64,000 nt of DNA from Pararge aegeria (lineage: Eukaryota; Arthropoda; Insecta; Lepidoptera; Nymphalidae): the NCBI RefSeq assembly GCF_905163445.1, contig NC_053183.1:17112001-17176000 (forward strand), in the 5' to 3' direction. Below are positions 12,901-24,114 of the stretch, one piece after another (position 1 is the stretch's first letter; the number at the start of each line of letters is the position of its first letter). The notes beneath the pieces are model-generated. The model saw nothing but the letters and a program-made list of their open reading frames with translations, was not told the origin of the DNA and searched no databases. The position numbers and the translations under genes were made by a program.

Positions 12901-15900
12901 TTTGTTTAGAATGCGTTTTACGTTACTCATCGTCACTGAATTTGTCAACGTTAGGGGTAGTTCATTTATTAATCTAGGTAGCATATATTTAGTGGTTCTT
13001 TTGCCGTAATAATTATTCGCTCCTGTAAGGTTTATTTTTTTTTCTTGTATTCTTCTGGTTATCATTGCCGGCTTATACGTATTGTTTTCATTATATTTCA
13101 AAAAGTTCTCGATGAGTAATTGTAATTTAATTTTTTGTTTTACTGTGAGTGTTTTGCATTGCTTATAAATGTATCGGTTTGTTTGTTTTTTAGTTTTAAA
13201 TTGTATTTAAATATTAGTACCCATAACACAAGCTACGCTTACTTTGGGGCTAGATGGCGATGTGTGTATAGTCGTAGTATATTTATTTATTTATTAAAAG
13301 TTAGAACTGCTGGCTATCAACTGAGATTAATAGTTCTGGTGAATTTGGTTTCCAGGTAACCTTTGCGCTTTGGGTGGAATGGACCCAGTGATTCAAGTAT
13401 GGGACTTAGACATCGAAAACTGCCTGGAGCCGGCCTTCAAGCTGGGTCAGAAGCCACACAAAAAGAAGAAAATCAAAAGAGTGGGACACAAAGACGCCGT
13501 TCTAGACATATCGTGGAACAGGAATTTCTCGTAAGCTCTTTTAGCATTTTTGGTGCGTGCATTACACAAACAATTTATACATGGTATGGTATTATGATGC
13601 TGAAGATAACTACATTCTTAAATATTATTAAAATTAAGCTTAATTTGCCATAGTCCGCAAAAAGCAGGATTCACAGCATTGCAAAAGAAATAAGTACTTC
13701 GAACTCTGTCACAAAAAGCTTTACTACTAAACTGCGAATAAATTAATAGTATTAAATAATCACGGCACGGGAAACTAAATTTACAGCATCCCAACACTTT
13801 TCAAGCATTTCCCGAAATTTTCCCACCAGCTCTCCGGCTGTAAAAATTACTGTTACACTTTGCCATAGTCCGCAAAAAGCAGGAGAATCATTCTTCAATC
13901 CTTATACTCCACACCAAACAGATCTTCGGCAATGTACCCTCTCTCTCTCTCTCTCAACGTTTCGCTCGGAAACCGGAGCACCCCTCAGGAGATGTTGGCT
14001 TTACGATTAATAATTGCTAAGTGAAAAATTAGCCAAATGTGTCGCCTTTTATACCCTACTTTATCTATCTAAGCCCCTCCCACCTAATGAGTGCCTCTAA
14101 ATATATTCAATAGAGGTGAAGTTGATAAGTTTATTTGTTCGTTTAAATACTAAAAAATTCTAAATTCATTTATATCAAGTAGGCCTAATTAAATTGATAA
14201 GCACTTTTGAAACGTCAAGTCAGATTCCACTGAGAAGAGACAGCAAGAAACTCGGGTTATTGATCTTTTCCAACATCATTTTAAAGTTTAACAATCTTTA
14301 GAATTTTTCTGTTTTTTGAGAGATGAGAGCGGAGTGGCCTGCTTCCAAGCAGCTCTGTCGTTAAGGAATTCATCAATCGTGTTAAGAAATTCGAACCTTT
14401 TATTCTTATATTTAATTGATATGAGAGAACAGTTAGAAATTATTTAGATTTATTTATAATCATTTATAATCATTTATTTTAGAATTTTTTAAGCTTAATT
14501 TTCATAATGTATCATGGATCTCCGCAAAGTAACGCCTGCTTCTATCCAATACATTCTTAAACCTTAGTAGCTACTTGGGTTCAAAAAGATCTTTGGTCTA
14601 AGAAGCTCACACTGGGTGTGTCTTTTGTTATCACCATGTCTAGGACCTGGTTAGAGCAATAATTCATTTTATTATTATAGAAATAATTGAAGGACCTAGC
14701 CTAATTATTTCTATAATAATAGCAGATGGCCCACTTACCGCCTGGTGAGTTGAAACCTGATGGTAAGTTGTAAACCATCAACTATAAACAGAGCAACAAT
14801 TCGCAGGGCATGCAAGTAATACGTTCCAACAAAGTGCTGCAGTAGGTATAAATGATATAAAAAAGTAGGTTGTATGTTTTCTAAATTTTGAAGTAGGTAA
14901 TGCTTATGTGCATGTATGAAGTGCACGCCAATGCAATCAACCTGAGGGGTAGGTGTTAAGCCTTAGCGCCCTTAATAATAAATATAAAAATAAATAAATA
15001 AATATTTTACTACCATACACACATCGCCATCTAGCCCCAAAGTAAGCGTAGCTTGTGTTATGGGTACTAAGATGACCGAAGAAAATTTATATGAATAACA
15101 TACATACATACTTAGAATATACATATAAACACCCAGACACTGAAAAACTTTTATGTTCATCACACAAACATTTTACAGTTGTGCGAATCGACCCCACTGC
15201 CTTGGACTCAGAAAGCAGGATCGCTACAAACTGCGCCCGTCGCCCGTCAAAAACTGCTTGGTGGCATTACTTCCCCGAATGAGCTGTGTTACATAAAGTT
15301 CTACTACTGAGAGTACTTTGCTGAAGCTCTGTTTTGTGTGCAGTATTAGGATTGCAGAAATAAATTACACCGTACGAAAATAACGCCTGTTTTACGCGGA
15401 GTATAGCAAATTAAGTTAAATTTTCATTGCATACAAAACTTTACTACTTTTGCTCCACTTCAGCTTATTTAATCCAAAAACACTTTTTTACTTGAAGGAA
15501 AATCTCAACTTTATAGAATGACAGGCAAAATCATTTGATTAATTTAAAAACGCGGTAAAATCTTATCATCTTGCTCAATAAGACGATTTGTCTTTTCGTT
15601 TATTAATAATTTTTTTTTTTATAAGTACAAATACACATAATACCAATTTGTGATATTTTGTTTCACAAAAGTGGAATATTTTTCTATCTTAACACAATTT
15701 TTATTAATTAGTTAGGTATGGACTCTCACTTTATTATCCACATACAAAATACTCAAAAATCGTTTTGAGTTCTAAATATATATATTTGGAATAAATATTT
15801 TTGATATCATTTATCTTAATTTATTATTCTTGTATTAATTTAATATATTTTCCCTATTTGTGCAATTTTTGTTAATGTAGTAGTATGTAGTTATATATAG

Positions 15901-18900
15901 GTGCGCGAAATAACTATTTAACACTTTTTTTTAGCATCTCGGGGTAATGCTAGCTCTATATTTCCAGACACGTCTTGGCCAGTGGCTCTGCCGACAGCAC
16001 AGTACTGCTATGGGACCTGGATCAGTGCACACCGCACACTAAGCTGGACTACTTCGAAGACAAGGTTGCTTGTTTGAGCTATTTAATACTCCGTTTCGGA
16101 AACTTTTTTTTTTTTCTAATTTTAAATAAATAAATAAATAAATATACTACGACAATACACACATCGCCATCTAGCCCCATAGTAAGCGTAGCTTGTGGTA
16201 TGGGTACTAAGATGACTAATGAATATTTATATGAATAATATATATAAATAATTAGAATATACATATAAACACCCAGACACTGGAAAACGTTCATGATCAT
16301 CACACACATTTTCCAGTTGTGGGAATCGAACCCACGGCCTTGGACTCAGAAAGCAGGGTCGTTGCAAACTGCGCCAATCGGCCGTCATTTTTTTTTTGGC
16401 TACTTTTATTTGTATGCCCTTTGCCTTCATACTTGTCTTTACCACTTCCTATCTGGGTGGCTAAATAAGACACGTCGCATGCATTGGCGTTGTTTATTGT
16501 ACGGAACTGTGCACAAACTGTTGGCAGCGACCCTGCTTTCTGAGTCCATGGCCAGTTCCAGCTACTGGAACATGTTTGTGTCATGAACATGGATTTTTTT
16601 CAGTGGCTGGGTGTGTTTATCTATATATTATCTAAGTATTTATGTATATTATTTATAAAAATATTCATCAGTCATCTTAGTACCCATAACACAAGCTACG
16701 CTTACTTTGGCATGTATTGTCGGTAGTATGTTTATTTATATAAGCCGACTGCCAATGGTGGCGAGAACGGACGGACTTCCCGTGTGCCGTCGTACAGTAC
16801 ATTTTGTAGTAATCAGTAGAATGCACGCGCGCATTAGTGTCGCCACATCAACCTCCCCCTTTTGAAAAGAAAAAAAAAGATACAAAAACCAACAAAAAAA
16901 ATCGTATTAGTCTCTGCAAGTTAGCCCTTGACTGTAATCTCACCTGCTGGCAAGTGACCATGCAGTCTAAGATGGTAACGGGCTAACCTGTTATATTGCA
17001 GTTCATCAAGCCTATGCCCTAATCGGTTTCACATCGTACCGGTTACATTTTTGAATTTTTGAATTTGAATTTGAATTAAAATCTTTTAGAAGACAAAACC
17101 CTTCTCTTAAGCAAGTAGGTTACAATGCATATAGTTACCATACATTATGCATATGGCTGTGCGCGCTGTTTCACAATCTATACTTATAATGAAACAGTAA
17201 CTGGAATATTTCTGTACATTTAATATATATTTTGAAATTTTTGATCGGAGTATGCTTTAGAAGCAATACAGAGAGTCCAAAACAGATTTTTATTTAATTT
17301 TTGTCTGTCTGTCTGTCTGCAGGGGTCAGCTAGTAACCAATATAAATACTATCTTAAGTCAAGAAATACATAAAACGACTATTGAGTGTCCATATGGAGT
17401 AGCACTTTCGTATTATTTGAACATTGCACATTGACATAGCGGGTCCTTGTCTCTTCTACTGCAGAAAGGTAAAATGTGTGGTAGAAGGGGGAGTGGGAGG
17501 GGGGGGGGGGGGGGCGACGACGAAAAGGTTGACAATGGATCTTTGGAAGAAGATTATTTGATTTTGATTATTATTACGTTAGCCTGGTATTACTGAACCC
17601 TCTTACTCTACTCTTACTCTTTAACGGGTTTACGCGTTATCGCTAAATCACTGGGCACGTCTTTGTCGGTAGCCACGTTGGCCACGGCCAAATTGATCCG
17701 ACCAGAGAAAAATCAGAAAATATTAATCCCAAATTGTTACTGTGACTAGGGAGACAATAAGCGACGCCCGAAGCCTCCTACCGGACAAAGTCTTATACAT
17801 TATGTAGCCCCGTTTCCTCATGATATTGATTATATATTTGCTATCTTCCCTCAGGTACAATCGCTAACTTTCCACCCGCTGGAAGCCCAGACGCTGCTGT
17901 CGGGTGCGTGCGACGGTCGCGCTCGAGTCACCGACTGTCGCGCCGCGGACGCGCACAAAGCGTGGAGCCTGCCACCCGAGATAGAACGCGTTGTGTGGGA
18001 CACTAAAAACCCCTTCTGCTTTGCTGTAAGTCACCATTCATTTTCTATATGCCATTTTCACACAAACATTTTCCAGTTGTGGGAATCGAACCCACGGCTA
18101 CGACTCAGAAAGCAGGTTCGCTACCCACTGCGCCGGTCGGCCGTCAAATAAGTGAAGAAGACCTGGCAAAACTCTATAGGGGATATCGCGAGGTTCCCAA
18201 AAGAGACTGGTAGGTTTCTGGGGGGGATGATGCCGGGACACCAGTATACCTGTGTCTCAAACATGGGGAACTGAAGGACTGATCACCCGTCTGGAAATGG
18301 CAGCAGGCAGGTATATATATGACCATGCATTCTAAGATGGTAACGGGCTTAGGGATACGGCAGTTATATCAAGCCAATGCCCTTATCGGTTTGTACGCGA
18401 CATCGTACCGGAACGAATATGAGTGAATATGAATCTCACTTGGAATATAAATAAAAATACATTTTGCATTATACATTAGACAAATCCTTACAAAAACAAA
18501 AATTATATTCATATAATGTCTTAAATAGATTTTGCACGCCTGAGTGGCAAACTGTAGAAACATTTTTGTTCGTATAATTAAATGTAATAACTAAATTTTT
18601 TTTTTTTTCTTAATATAACTTTTTAATATTCTTTTTAACTCTATTATTATCTCTCTTTTTTTTTTTTTTAGACAAATACAATATTCTAGCAACTCTATTA
18701 CCGTCATCGTGCCTATTCCAAATGGCCTCTGCCGGAAATCGAGCCCAGGACCTCCCACATAAGACAACAGCGATTACCGCTGCGCCATGGAGGTCGGCAA
18801 AAAGTTTTTTTATCCTCGACGCAAGTAATATGACGATTTCTACGTAACTAACTTCAAAAATAGGAATTTCATACAAACTTTAAAGCCATATTCACCTTCA

Positions 18901-21900
18901 AACTTCCTTACACTACACCTACGTTATGGAAAGAAACATATAATACCCTTCAAATTTCAAGTTCTTTGTGAAATTGGAACACGAAAAAAAATTAAAGCAG
19001 AAAAAAAATTAAAAATAAGTAAGAATTCAGAGACCGAGTACTTTTGAAGTTGCAGACTAGATGGCACCGCTGTACATTTACATCGCGCTAGCGTTATGTT
19101 ATCCTAAAACATTGATATCCGTGAGAGGGATTTGCATGAGTGTACAGAATTCTTTCAGTACATGTTATACTAGCTGGACCCTGCGGAGTCCGTAAATTAT
19201 TGTCGTCTGTGGCTTGGGTGCTACGTTTAAAATGTGCGACAATTTTTTTTACTTTTTCGATCGTGACTTGGATTGGTATGACGGCTTCTTTTACAATCAA
19301 ATTAAGGGAGTGTGCAAAACAACCATAATGCTTCCATTTTAATTGGGTTATTATTGCATTGCAAACATTGTGTGCATTATCAGACACTGCGAAATTTACT
19401 TTGTTCAGTAGATTCCATTCGAGAATAATGCCTTTAATTTGCTGTGCAAGGTGGTCACTTGTGTGACTGCCGGGACATCCTTTGCATTCTAATAATATGG
19501 ACTTAAATTTGAACTTTGGTGAAATGTAGTGGGCGGTAACTGCAATGAAACTGTCATTGTTATTGGAGGTCCAACAGTCAGTTGTTATACATGCAGTTAC
19601 CGCTTCTGTATTTAATATATCTCGGCATTCATTCAATATTTTTTCATGTAATGCGGGAATTAATGAGTTTGATATTGTCTTCCTTGATGGCGGTATGTAA
19701 CCAGGAATCCATGATAGTAACTTTTGGAACCCTTTGTCTTCCACTATGCTGAATGGCTGCATGTCATCAATAAATAAATCGAGCAAGTCTCTGTCAATTT
19801 TTTTTTTCATTTCTTGTGATACCGGTTTTTTATATAGGAATTTATTGTGTTTTGTCGGCGTTGTCTAGGAGGAACAGTAAATCTATCAGAAATTAAAGAC
19901 GATGGCGGCTCCGCGCTCGCAGACGTTGAAGGGAAGTCCGGTATTGCTATTGCTTGCATTTCTATTGCTTGTATTTGTGCAGGTTGAGGTGGTGCTGATT
20001 GACTTATAGAATATGAGGATGCCAGAATATGGGGGTGCTTTTTTTTTAAATGTGACCTTAAGTTTCCTGTTGTAGATTTATAATTGATGCACTGACTACA
20101 GTACTTACAGATCCCGACAGTCTCATCTTTTTTGTCGAAATGATCCCAACATGGGTTTCCTTCTCTTCGTGGCATGATCAATTAGTTAATTATAAAAGAA
20201 ACACAAATAAAAGTTTACATAATAAGTTTCACTCTAAAATTTCGCGCGCAATGAATTAATCACAAAACAAAATCAAAACAAACTCAACCTTGAACAAGTG
20301 GCGCTCTTTCTACTCCATAGATCTCGCGTTCACAAGAAGAGACGTGAGCGCAATGAAATAGGAATGGTATAATAAATCAATGCGCAAGTGCAGTTTAAAA
20401 AAATAAGTAGCTACATTTTATGCATCTTGCAAGAATAATTTGAGGATATAACGAAAAAAAAAGATAAGTACCTCCTTAAGTCATATGACTTAAATAAACT
20501 TAGGATGATATGAAAGTGTCGTAATAGTAGATGCGTTTGTAATCTTGTTGTGAGCAAAGGCGGCTCTAGCCCATGTAGCGCCCGTGTGCAATCAATATCT
20601 TGGCACCCTCTAGTATACGTGCGGCCAAAATGGAATACTTACAATACAAGAAAACTGTTTGACTTACAGTTATATTTTCACCAGTGAAAGGAAATTCAGG
20701 TGCAAAAAATGGTGCAATTTTAAATGATGTCGGGAAGCAAGCAAGCGCGGCTCGGCGCGGCGCCCCCTAAGTTCCTGCGCCTGTGTGTGTTGCACATCCT
20801 GCACCATAATTAAAGCCAGCACTGGTTGTGAGGTGATAGAGTAGATACTAGATAGGTAAAACTGCTCTTTCCAGATAAAATTTAATTCTCATAATTTAAT
20901 AAGGGACTTTTGAAGGTGACCTTCATGTCAGCCCCATCGGTACACACAAAATATTACAATTATAATAATACAATACAAAATACAATATACAACTATAAAT
21001 ACAATATACAAAATGAACTACCTATATAACTATATCAATTTGAGAGAATCACTAGCAAATCTATATACTTTAACAGCCGAATTACTCAAAGGATCGCTAA
21101 AAATAGAATTAAAAATACCAGTATTCATAAAATTTAAATTTAGTTCATACATTAGATAAAATTTGATGTCGCTTCTAGTAACGTAATGTCAATGTCTCAA
21201 TCACCGATCGTACCGAGAGTGAGCGAGCGAGAGATACGTCGTCGGACATCTTCGATTTGGATTTTGGTGCGCGGCGTTGTCGGTCGGTGCCGAGTAGTGA
21301 GTACCGATGCGCCGTCGCGCCCGTTCTCCGTTGCGTGGTCACCTGTCTCGCTCGGCACGGTACCGCACTCGTTGCGGGCATCGCATCGGCATCGGCATCC
21401 GTTTTTCAATATATTGGCATCGGATGCCGGCATCGAGTACTGGCATCGTTGTTCAAAAACGTTTTTACAAAAACGACCATCTCTACTGGAGACTAATTTT
21501 ACTCATTCTATTGCGTTAATCTAAATCCCTCGTTATGTTGGATCTGATCGGTACAACTTATTGTCTCCTACAAACTTCTTGACTTATTTTAATGGTGTAT
21601 ATGTGTGACGTGGTGGTAGGATGACATCAGGTGAGTTTCAGGGAGGCTCTGGTCTATATTTAGCAGACGACGTCAATCAGTTGATACATTCCTAGTCCCA
21701 ACATTACTTTCAATATACATATATGACTTGCGCCCCTTAACGATGGAATACTGGTATACTGGTATTATTTCCTCCAAGTGTGTGTAAAACCATTTCGTTT
21801 CTGCTGAAATAACTCCTTGGAGTCATCAAAATTAAAAAATAGAATTGCTAATTCGCATACTACAATCAAATCCGGTCAAGTCTCAGAGTTAAAAAAATAT

Positions 21901-24025
21901 ATTTTTAAGACAAACTTTCATAGAACATAAGATGATAAGATGTGCCTTTTTTAAATATATTTTCAGATGAGTAACAACGAAGGGAAAGTAGCGTATGTGG
22001 ACTGTAGACAAGATGAACCACTTTGGATTTTAAGCGCGCATTCGAAAGAGGTTACAGGTAATAACATTTTTTTTTTTGTAATACCACACACAAGTAAAAC
22101 TTATTTTGGTGGGAAACTTCCAAACAGGTTCCACTATTTATTTTCGCCTCTACCATAATAATCCTTAGCCTTTTAATATCCTAATTCTGGATCCTGTGTC
22201 CATTTAGGCCCTTGTAAAATAAGATAAGAACACTCATTATAACTATAAATGGTGGTGTATATGTTGTTTAAAGATTAACAGATACTTAAGACCTTTTTTT
22301 TTATTTAAATTTAAACTCTTCATTTTTGCACCACAGCACTGTAAGAGATATAAAGGACGAATAGTGAGAAACACAAAGAGTGGAGTAGAATACAAAAGGC
22401 GGCCTTATCGCTGCCAGGAAACCTTAGGATTAGGACGACAAGAGCGAGAACAAATAGGTGGTGCAAAATTATTAGAAACCTATATTCAAATAACTACATA
22501 CGAATACATAAACAGAAGTTACACAAATGAAAAAAAAACTATGAAATAAATATAAAAATAGCAAACTAATATATATAATGATAATCTATAAAAAACCCAC
22601 ACATATATATATAACTAAATAAAATCTAAAACGTTCTCGAAACCACCGCAGCGAGGCAAAGTTCCAAAAAAAAAGGTGTGGATACATAAATTAATAAATA
22701 AAGGAAAAAAACAGTCGTCTTATTGCGCAAGATATTACCTGTTAGTGGTAAAGCTTTTTGTAACAGAGCTCTTCTTATCTCTGCTGCTATGCAGCATCGT
22801 TGCAATGCTGTTCCGGTCTGAACGTGGGTGTCGGAATAAATACAGGCCCATAAATCTTTATATCTACGCCTCAGATTGATGGACACAGGGCAACTTTGCA
22901 GGATTTTCTTCTGTTATCATCTGCTTGGACTATTAACACTATAAAATATCTTAATTTCAGGTCTTGTCTTGAGTGAAACTGTACCCGGACTAATGATAAC
23001 TGTCGGCGCTGATGAGATGTTGAAAACTTGGGACATAACGAGGTGAGAATACTCTTGGAGTTCTGGATATGATTACTTATATCATAAAATTTTGGAAATA
23101 TCATAATGTTTTATTTTTGAGTATGCCATATTTATTTCGTTTAATGATCCATCGTTAATGGATATTAGTTAAGGTGTTAGACATTTGTCATGCGTCCCGC
23201 GAGGTGACATTTTGCACGCCTCATAAGCGAAGCGTTGAGCGTATTACTGTCAGTTAACGCACACCGAGTGATTCTCAAACTTAAAATGTCACTTTTTTTT
23301 ATTCTTTATTGCTTTTATAAGTGAATATAAATGTTGAGAGAAAAAAAACACTATTTTTGAATCTCTTTTTATTACAAAAATTGTTTAATAAAGTTCTTTC
23401 TTAGACGTCCGTGTGTCTGTATGTGCGGATGCCGTATCTCGTGGTCACGATCACTAGCGAAATACTTCACTTATCGAGTTGGTTTTTTTTATAGACTTCA
23501 GTATTTTGAGGAATAGAAGCCTATTACTTTTCACGGTATAATTAGATGTAGTTTAATTATTATTTACAAATAATCTCAATTTTTTTGTAATCAATGAAAT
23601 GATGAGGCGTGCACTTTTGGATTTTCCATTAATTTTTTTGTATGTTCACAGTTCAGAAGCAGTACAAGTAAGTGAGCGCTCGTGTAAGGTGGGCCAAGTA
23701 CTATGCGCCTCGCAGTGTCCCGACGCGCCCTTCTCCGTCGCAGTGGGAGGGGACAATAAGGAACACTACATCGAGATGGTGGATCTCTCCATCAGTGAGC
23801 AAGGTCAGTTGTACTCTCAACTACCCTTCTTTAGTAATTCAATTATTTAATATCATCATTTAAACCTTGTTATTGCACTTATTTAACCAATCTTATACTA
23901 AGCGTACTGGGATGGTAGATTTTGTTTTAATGTAAGTGTTTCGGTCCTTTTCAGTTATGAACCGCTTCGGATCCCGCCAGCAAACAGCCCCCGTCACAGG
24001 AAACAACGACGTCATGGAGTCATAG
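6974..24025 (+). CDS. PWP1: PWP1 homologue, WD-repeat ribosome biogenesis protein (13 exons, 464 aa)
   Basis: Exons: 6974-7060, 7547-7605, 8822-8943, 10458-10531, 11776-11881, 12231-12338, 13356-13530, 15968-16064, 17855-18025, 21967-22057, 22961-23042, 23652-23803, 23955-24025. The total is 1395 nt, all phases close, and the stop is TAG. PWP1 is a nuclear/nucleolar WD40 protein needed for ribosome production. The N-terminus (residues 1-49) matches the family start with its VRRGVAKSVPEK segment; an acidic region follows at 55-90. The conserved block SFYVHHDI is followed by WD units with VIQVWDLD, LASGSADSTVLLWDLD, LLSGACDGRARV and GADEMLKTWDI. The C-terminus ends in a short polar tail like the family. 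The exon 8 donor (GTTGCT at 16065) is weak and the exon 3 acceptor TTGAAG is unusual; both are required by the frame. Introns are swollen by SINEs, LINE ends, a foldback element and a hAT copy (intron 9, 18026-21966). The length is slightly below that of the vertebrate protein. Confidence 0.93.
8040..8265 (+). repeat. repeat C (GCTGGCCCA / TTTCCTTCACC family)
   Basis: Common interspersed repeat with CACGCTGGCCCA, GGTTTCCTCACAATATTTGC, TTAAAACGCACATA and AAAAAGTTA. Likely a SINE or LINE 3' part. In PWP1 intron 2. Confidence 0.6.
9225..9350 (+). repeat. repeat E, copy 1
   Basis: CAAACTATTTGCGTTTCGG, TTTTACGGATAAGTCTGAGA and TTTCATTTACATGCTGTATA parallel the copy at 9590-9840. A diverged inverted copy is seen at 33750-33875. 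Confidence 0.55.
9590..9840 (+). repeat. repeat E, copy 2
   Basis: GCCGACACGCGCATAGTACG, GGGCTGTATCTGATTTCTTT, TTTTACAGATAAGTCTCTGA and TTTTCATGCGCACGTTGTAT. In PWP1 intron 3. Confidence 0.55.
9906..10353. repeat. foldback element with about 36-bp inverted ends
   Basis: The left end (9906-9941) has GTATGGAGGGTAGAGGTA and GAGTCATCT. The right end (10318-10353) has the complement, AGATGACTC and TACCTCTACCCTCCATA. Secondary complementary blocks (GGCGCCAC and CAGCGCCATTG) lie inside. No coding content. In PWP1 intron 3. Confidence 0.65.
11029..11165 (-). mobile_element. SINE-A body fragment
   Basis: Contains GATTGATGAATATTTTTATGAA, ACTGAAAAACAT and AGTTGTGGGAATCG; the head is missing. Confidence 0.6.
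11180..11535 (-). mobile_element. truncated LINE copy, diverged relative of LINE-2
   Basis: Minus-strand translation gives FYNNLPNEIFEMSLNKFKV, parallel to FYNKLPIDILEMSLKKFKV of LINE-2, followed by a related 3' UTR. A SINE-A head fragment (about 11537-11580) abuts it. In PWP1 intron 4. Confidence 0.75.
12417..12570 (+). mobile_element. SINE-A, head and partial body
   Basis: GACGGCCGAGTGGCGCAGTG and GGTTCGATTCAC give the A and B boxes. The body stops after TATTTATGTATATTATTCAT. In PWP1 intron 6. Confidence 0.75.
12874..13105 (-). mobile_element. decayed LINE ORF2 C-terminal fragment
   Basis: Minus-strand frame with NYYGKRTTKYMLPRLINELP, the type of sequence found near the end of CR1/Jockey ORF2 proteins. 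No flanking structure recognised. In PWP1 intron 6. Confidence 0.4.
13216..13292 (+). mobile_element. SINE-A tail fragment
   Basis: TACCCATAACACAAGCTACG to GTCGTAGTATATTTATTTAT; the 5' part is missing. Confidence 0.65.
13860..14000 (+). repeat. repeat F (CAGATCTTCGGCAATGTACCC), copy 1
   Basis: TCCGCAAAAAGCAGGAGAAT and CAGATCTTCGGCAATGTACC with an inserted (CT)n run and GGAAACCGGAGCACCCCTCA. Same family as 42100-42320. Confidence 0.6.
14150..14410 (-). mobile_element. LINE 3' fragment (inverted)
   Basis: Begins with the complement of an AATTTAGAATTT tail and AAGTAGGCCTAATTAA, then AAGCACTTTTGAAACGTCAAG and GATTCCACTGAGAAG. It resembles the LINE end at 39580. In PWP1 intron 7. Confidence 0.5.
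14560..14670 (-). mobile_element. LINE 3' UTR fragment related to LINE-2
   Basis: Short inverted fragment with GGTCTAAGAAG, TTGTTATCACCAT and GGTTAGAGCAATAAT. In PWP1 intron 7. Confidence 0.5.
14995..15250 (-). mobile_element. SINE-A copy
   Basis: Full-length inverted copy with a mutated head (GACCCCACTGCC instead of GAACCCACGGCC). In PWP1 intron 7. Confidence 0.85.
16125..16387 (-). mobile_element. SINE-A copy (best preserved)
   Basis: The complement gives GACGGCCGATTGGCGCAG, GTGGGTTCGATTCCCACAAC, CACCCAGACACTGGAAAACG in the body and a TTTATTTA tail. In PWP1 intron 8, facing the copy at 16523. Confidence 0.85.
16523..16737 (+). mobile_element. SINE-A copy, opposite orientation
   Basis: Starts GGCAGCGACCCTGCTTTCTG (A-box side lost) and ends TCGGTAGTATGTTTATTTA. 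With 16125-16387 it makes an inverted pair separated by about 135 bp. Confidence 0.75.
16915..17045 (+). mobile_element. SINE-B fragment
   Basis: GTTAGCCCTTGACTGTAATC to CCTAATCGGTTTCACATCGT, truncated. A LINE-like (GAATTT)n tract follows. In PWP1 intron 8. Confidence 0.7.
17499..17514 (+). repeat. G16 homopolymer
   Basis: Sixteen Gs preceded by GGGGGAGTGGGA; a purine-only tract of about 30 nt in PWP1 intron 8. Confidence 0.95.
17630..17720 (+). mobile_element. SINE-B fragment
   Basis: ATCGCTAAATCACTGGGCACGTCTTTGTCGG and ACCAGAGAAAA blocks of the family (quoted in part only: CACGTCTTTGTCGGTAG). Confidence 0.5.
18062..18147 (-). mobile_element. SINE-A head fragment
   Basis: ACATTTTCCAGTTGTGGGAA to GCGCCGGTCGGCCGTC. 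It lies only 37 bp after PWP1 exon 9. Confidence 0.75.
18318..18420 (+). mobile_element. SINE-B fragment
   Basis: GACCATGCATTCTAAGATGG to GTACCGGAACG. In PWP1 intron 9. Confidence 0.65.
18690..18802 (+). mobile_element. tRNA-like head of a SINE-B-type element
   Basis: GAAATCGAGCCCAGGACCTC (B-box in complement) and GCTGCGCCATGGAGGTCGGC (A-box in complement). Confidence 0.6.
19094..20181 (-). pseudogene. hAT-family transposase, BED finger, frameshifted and 3'-truncated
   Basis: Read on the minus strand from ATG at 20181. The first frame (20181-19807) has a BED-type zinc finger with CWDHF, CKYC and HLKKKH. The second frame (19810-19094) carries the hAT core: ITTDCWTS, VTAHYI, CKGCPGSHTSDH, SDNAHNV and CFAHSLNLIVK. 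The frames differ by one nucleotide; the expected continuation is restored in a neighbouring frame at the A run at 19826-19831, so a single-base loss in that run explains the break. After about 19200 homology stops, and the dimerisation half of the transposase is missing. It lies in PWP1 intron 9, opposite to the gene. Terminal inverted repeats were not identified. Confidence 0.8.
20555..20824. mobile_element. hAT-type MITE with 8-bp target duplication
   Basis: A 270-bp element with imperfect inverted ends (CAAAGGCGGCTCTAG and the complement of TAAAGCCAGCACTG). It is flanked by perfect GTTGTGAG at 20547-20554 and 20825-20832. Eight-bp duplications are the hAT signature. No coding capacity. 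In PWP1 intron 9. Confidence 0.75.
21170..21495. other. GC-rich unexplained block in PWP1 intron 9
   Basis: Strongly GC-rich compared with its surroundings, with CG-rich words and tandem GGCATC units (21380-21445). It ends in AAAACGACCATCTCTACTGG, whose complement resembles hAT-type ends. Open in several frames but no protein similarity recognised. Probably a mobile-element fragment. Confidence 0.4.
22310..22460 (+). repeat. repeat G fragment
   Basis: GTAGAATACAAAAGGCGGCC shared exactly with 37342-37361, with flanking similarity (CACCAC, AAATACAAAGA). In PWP1 intron 10. Confidence 0.5.
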
Positions 24026-24108
24026 TAGTAAAATGGAACTTGTTTTATTATTACTGTGTATGTAAAAATATATATTTAATATTGTAATGAATATAGTTTT
24101 ATTCATTT

Positions 24109-24114
24109 AATAAA
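24109..24114 (+). promoter_or_regulatory. poly(A) signal of PWP1
   Basis: AATAAA lies 84 nt after the PWP1 stop codon, in an AT-rich 3' end. Confidence 0.6.

Noticed and set aside
21175..21524. Several overlapping 60-110 codon frames
   Set aside because: Stop-poor because the block is GC-rich; no frame shows protein-like features.
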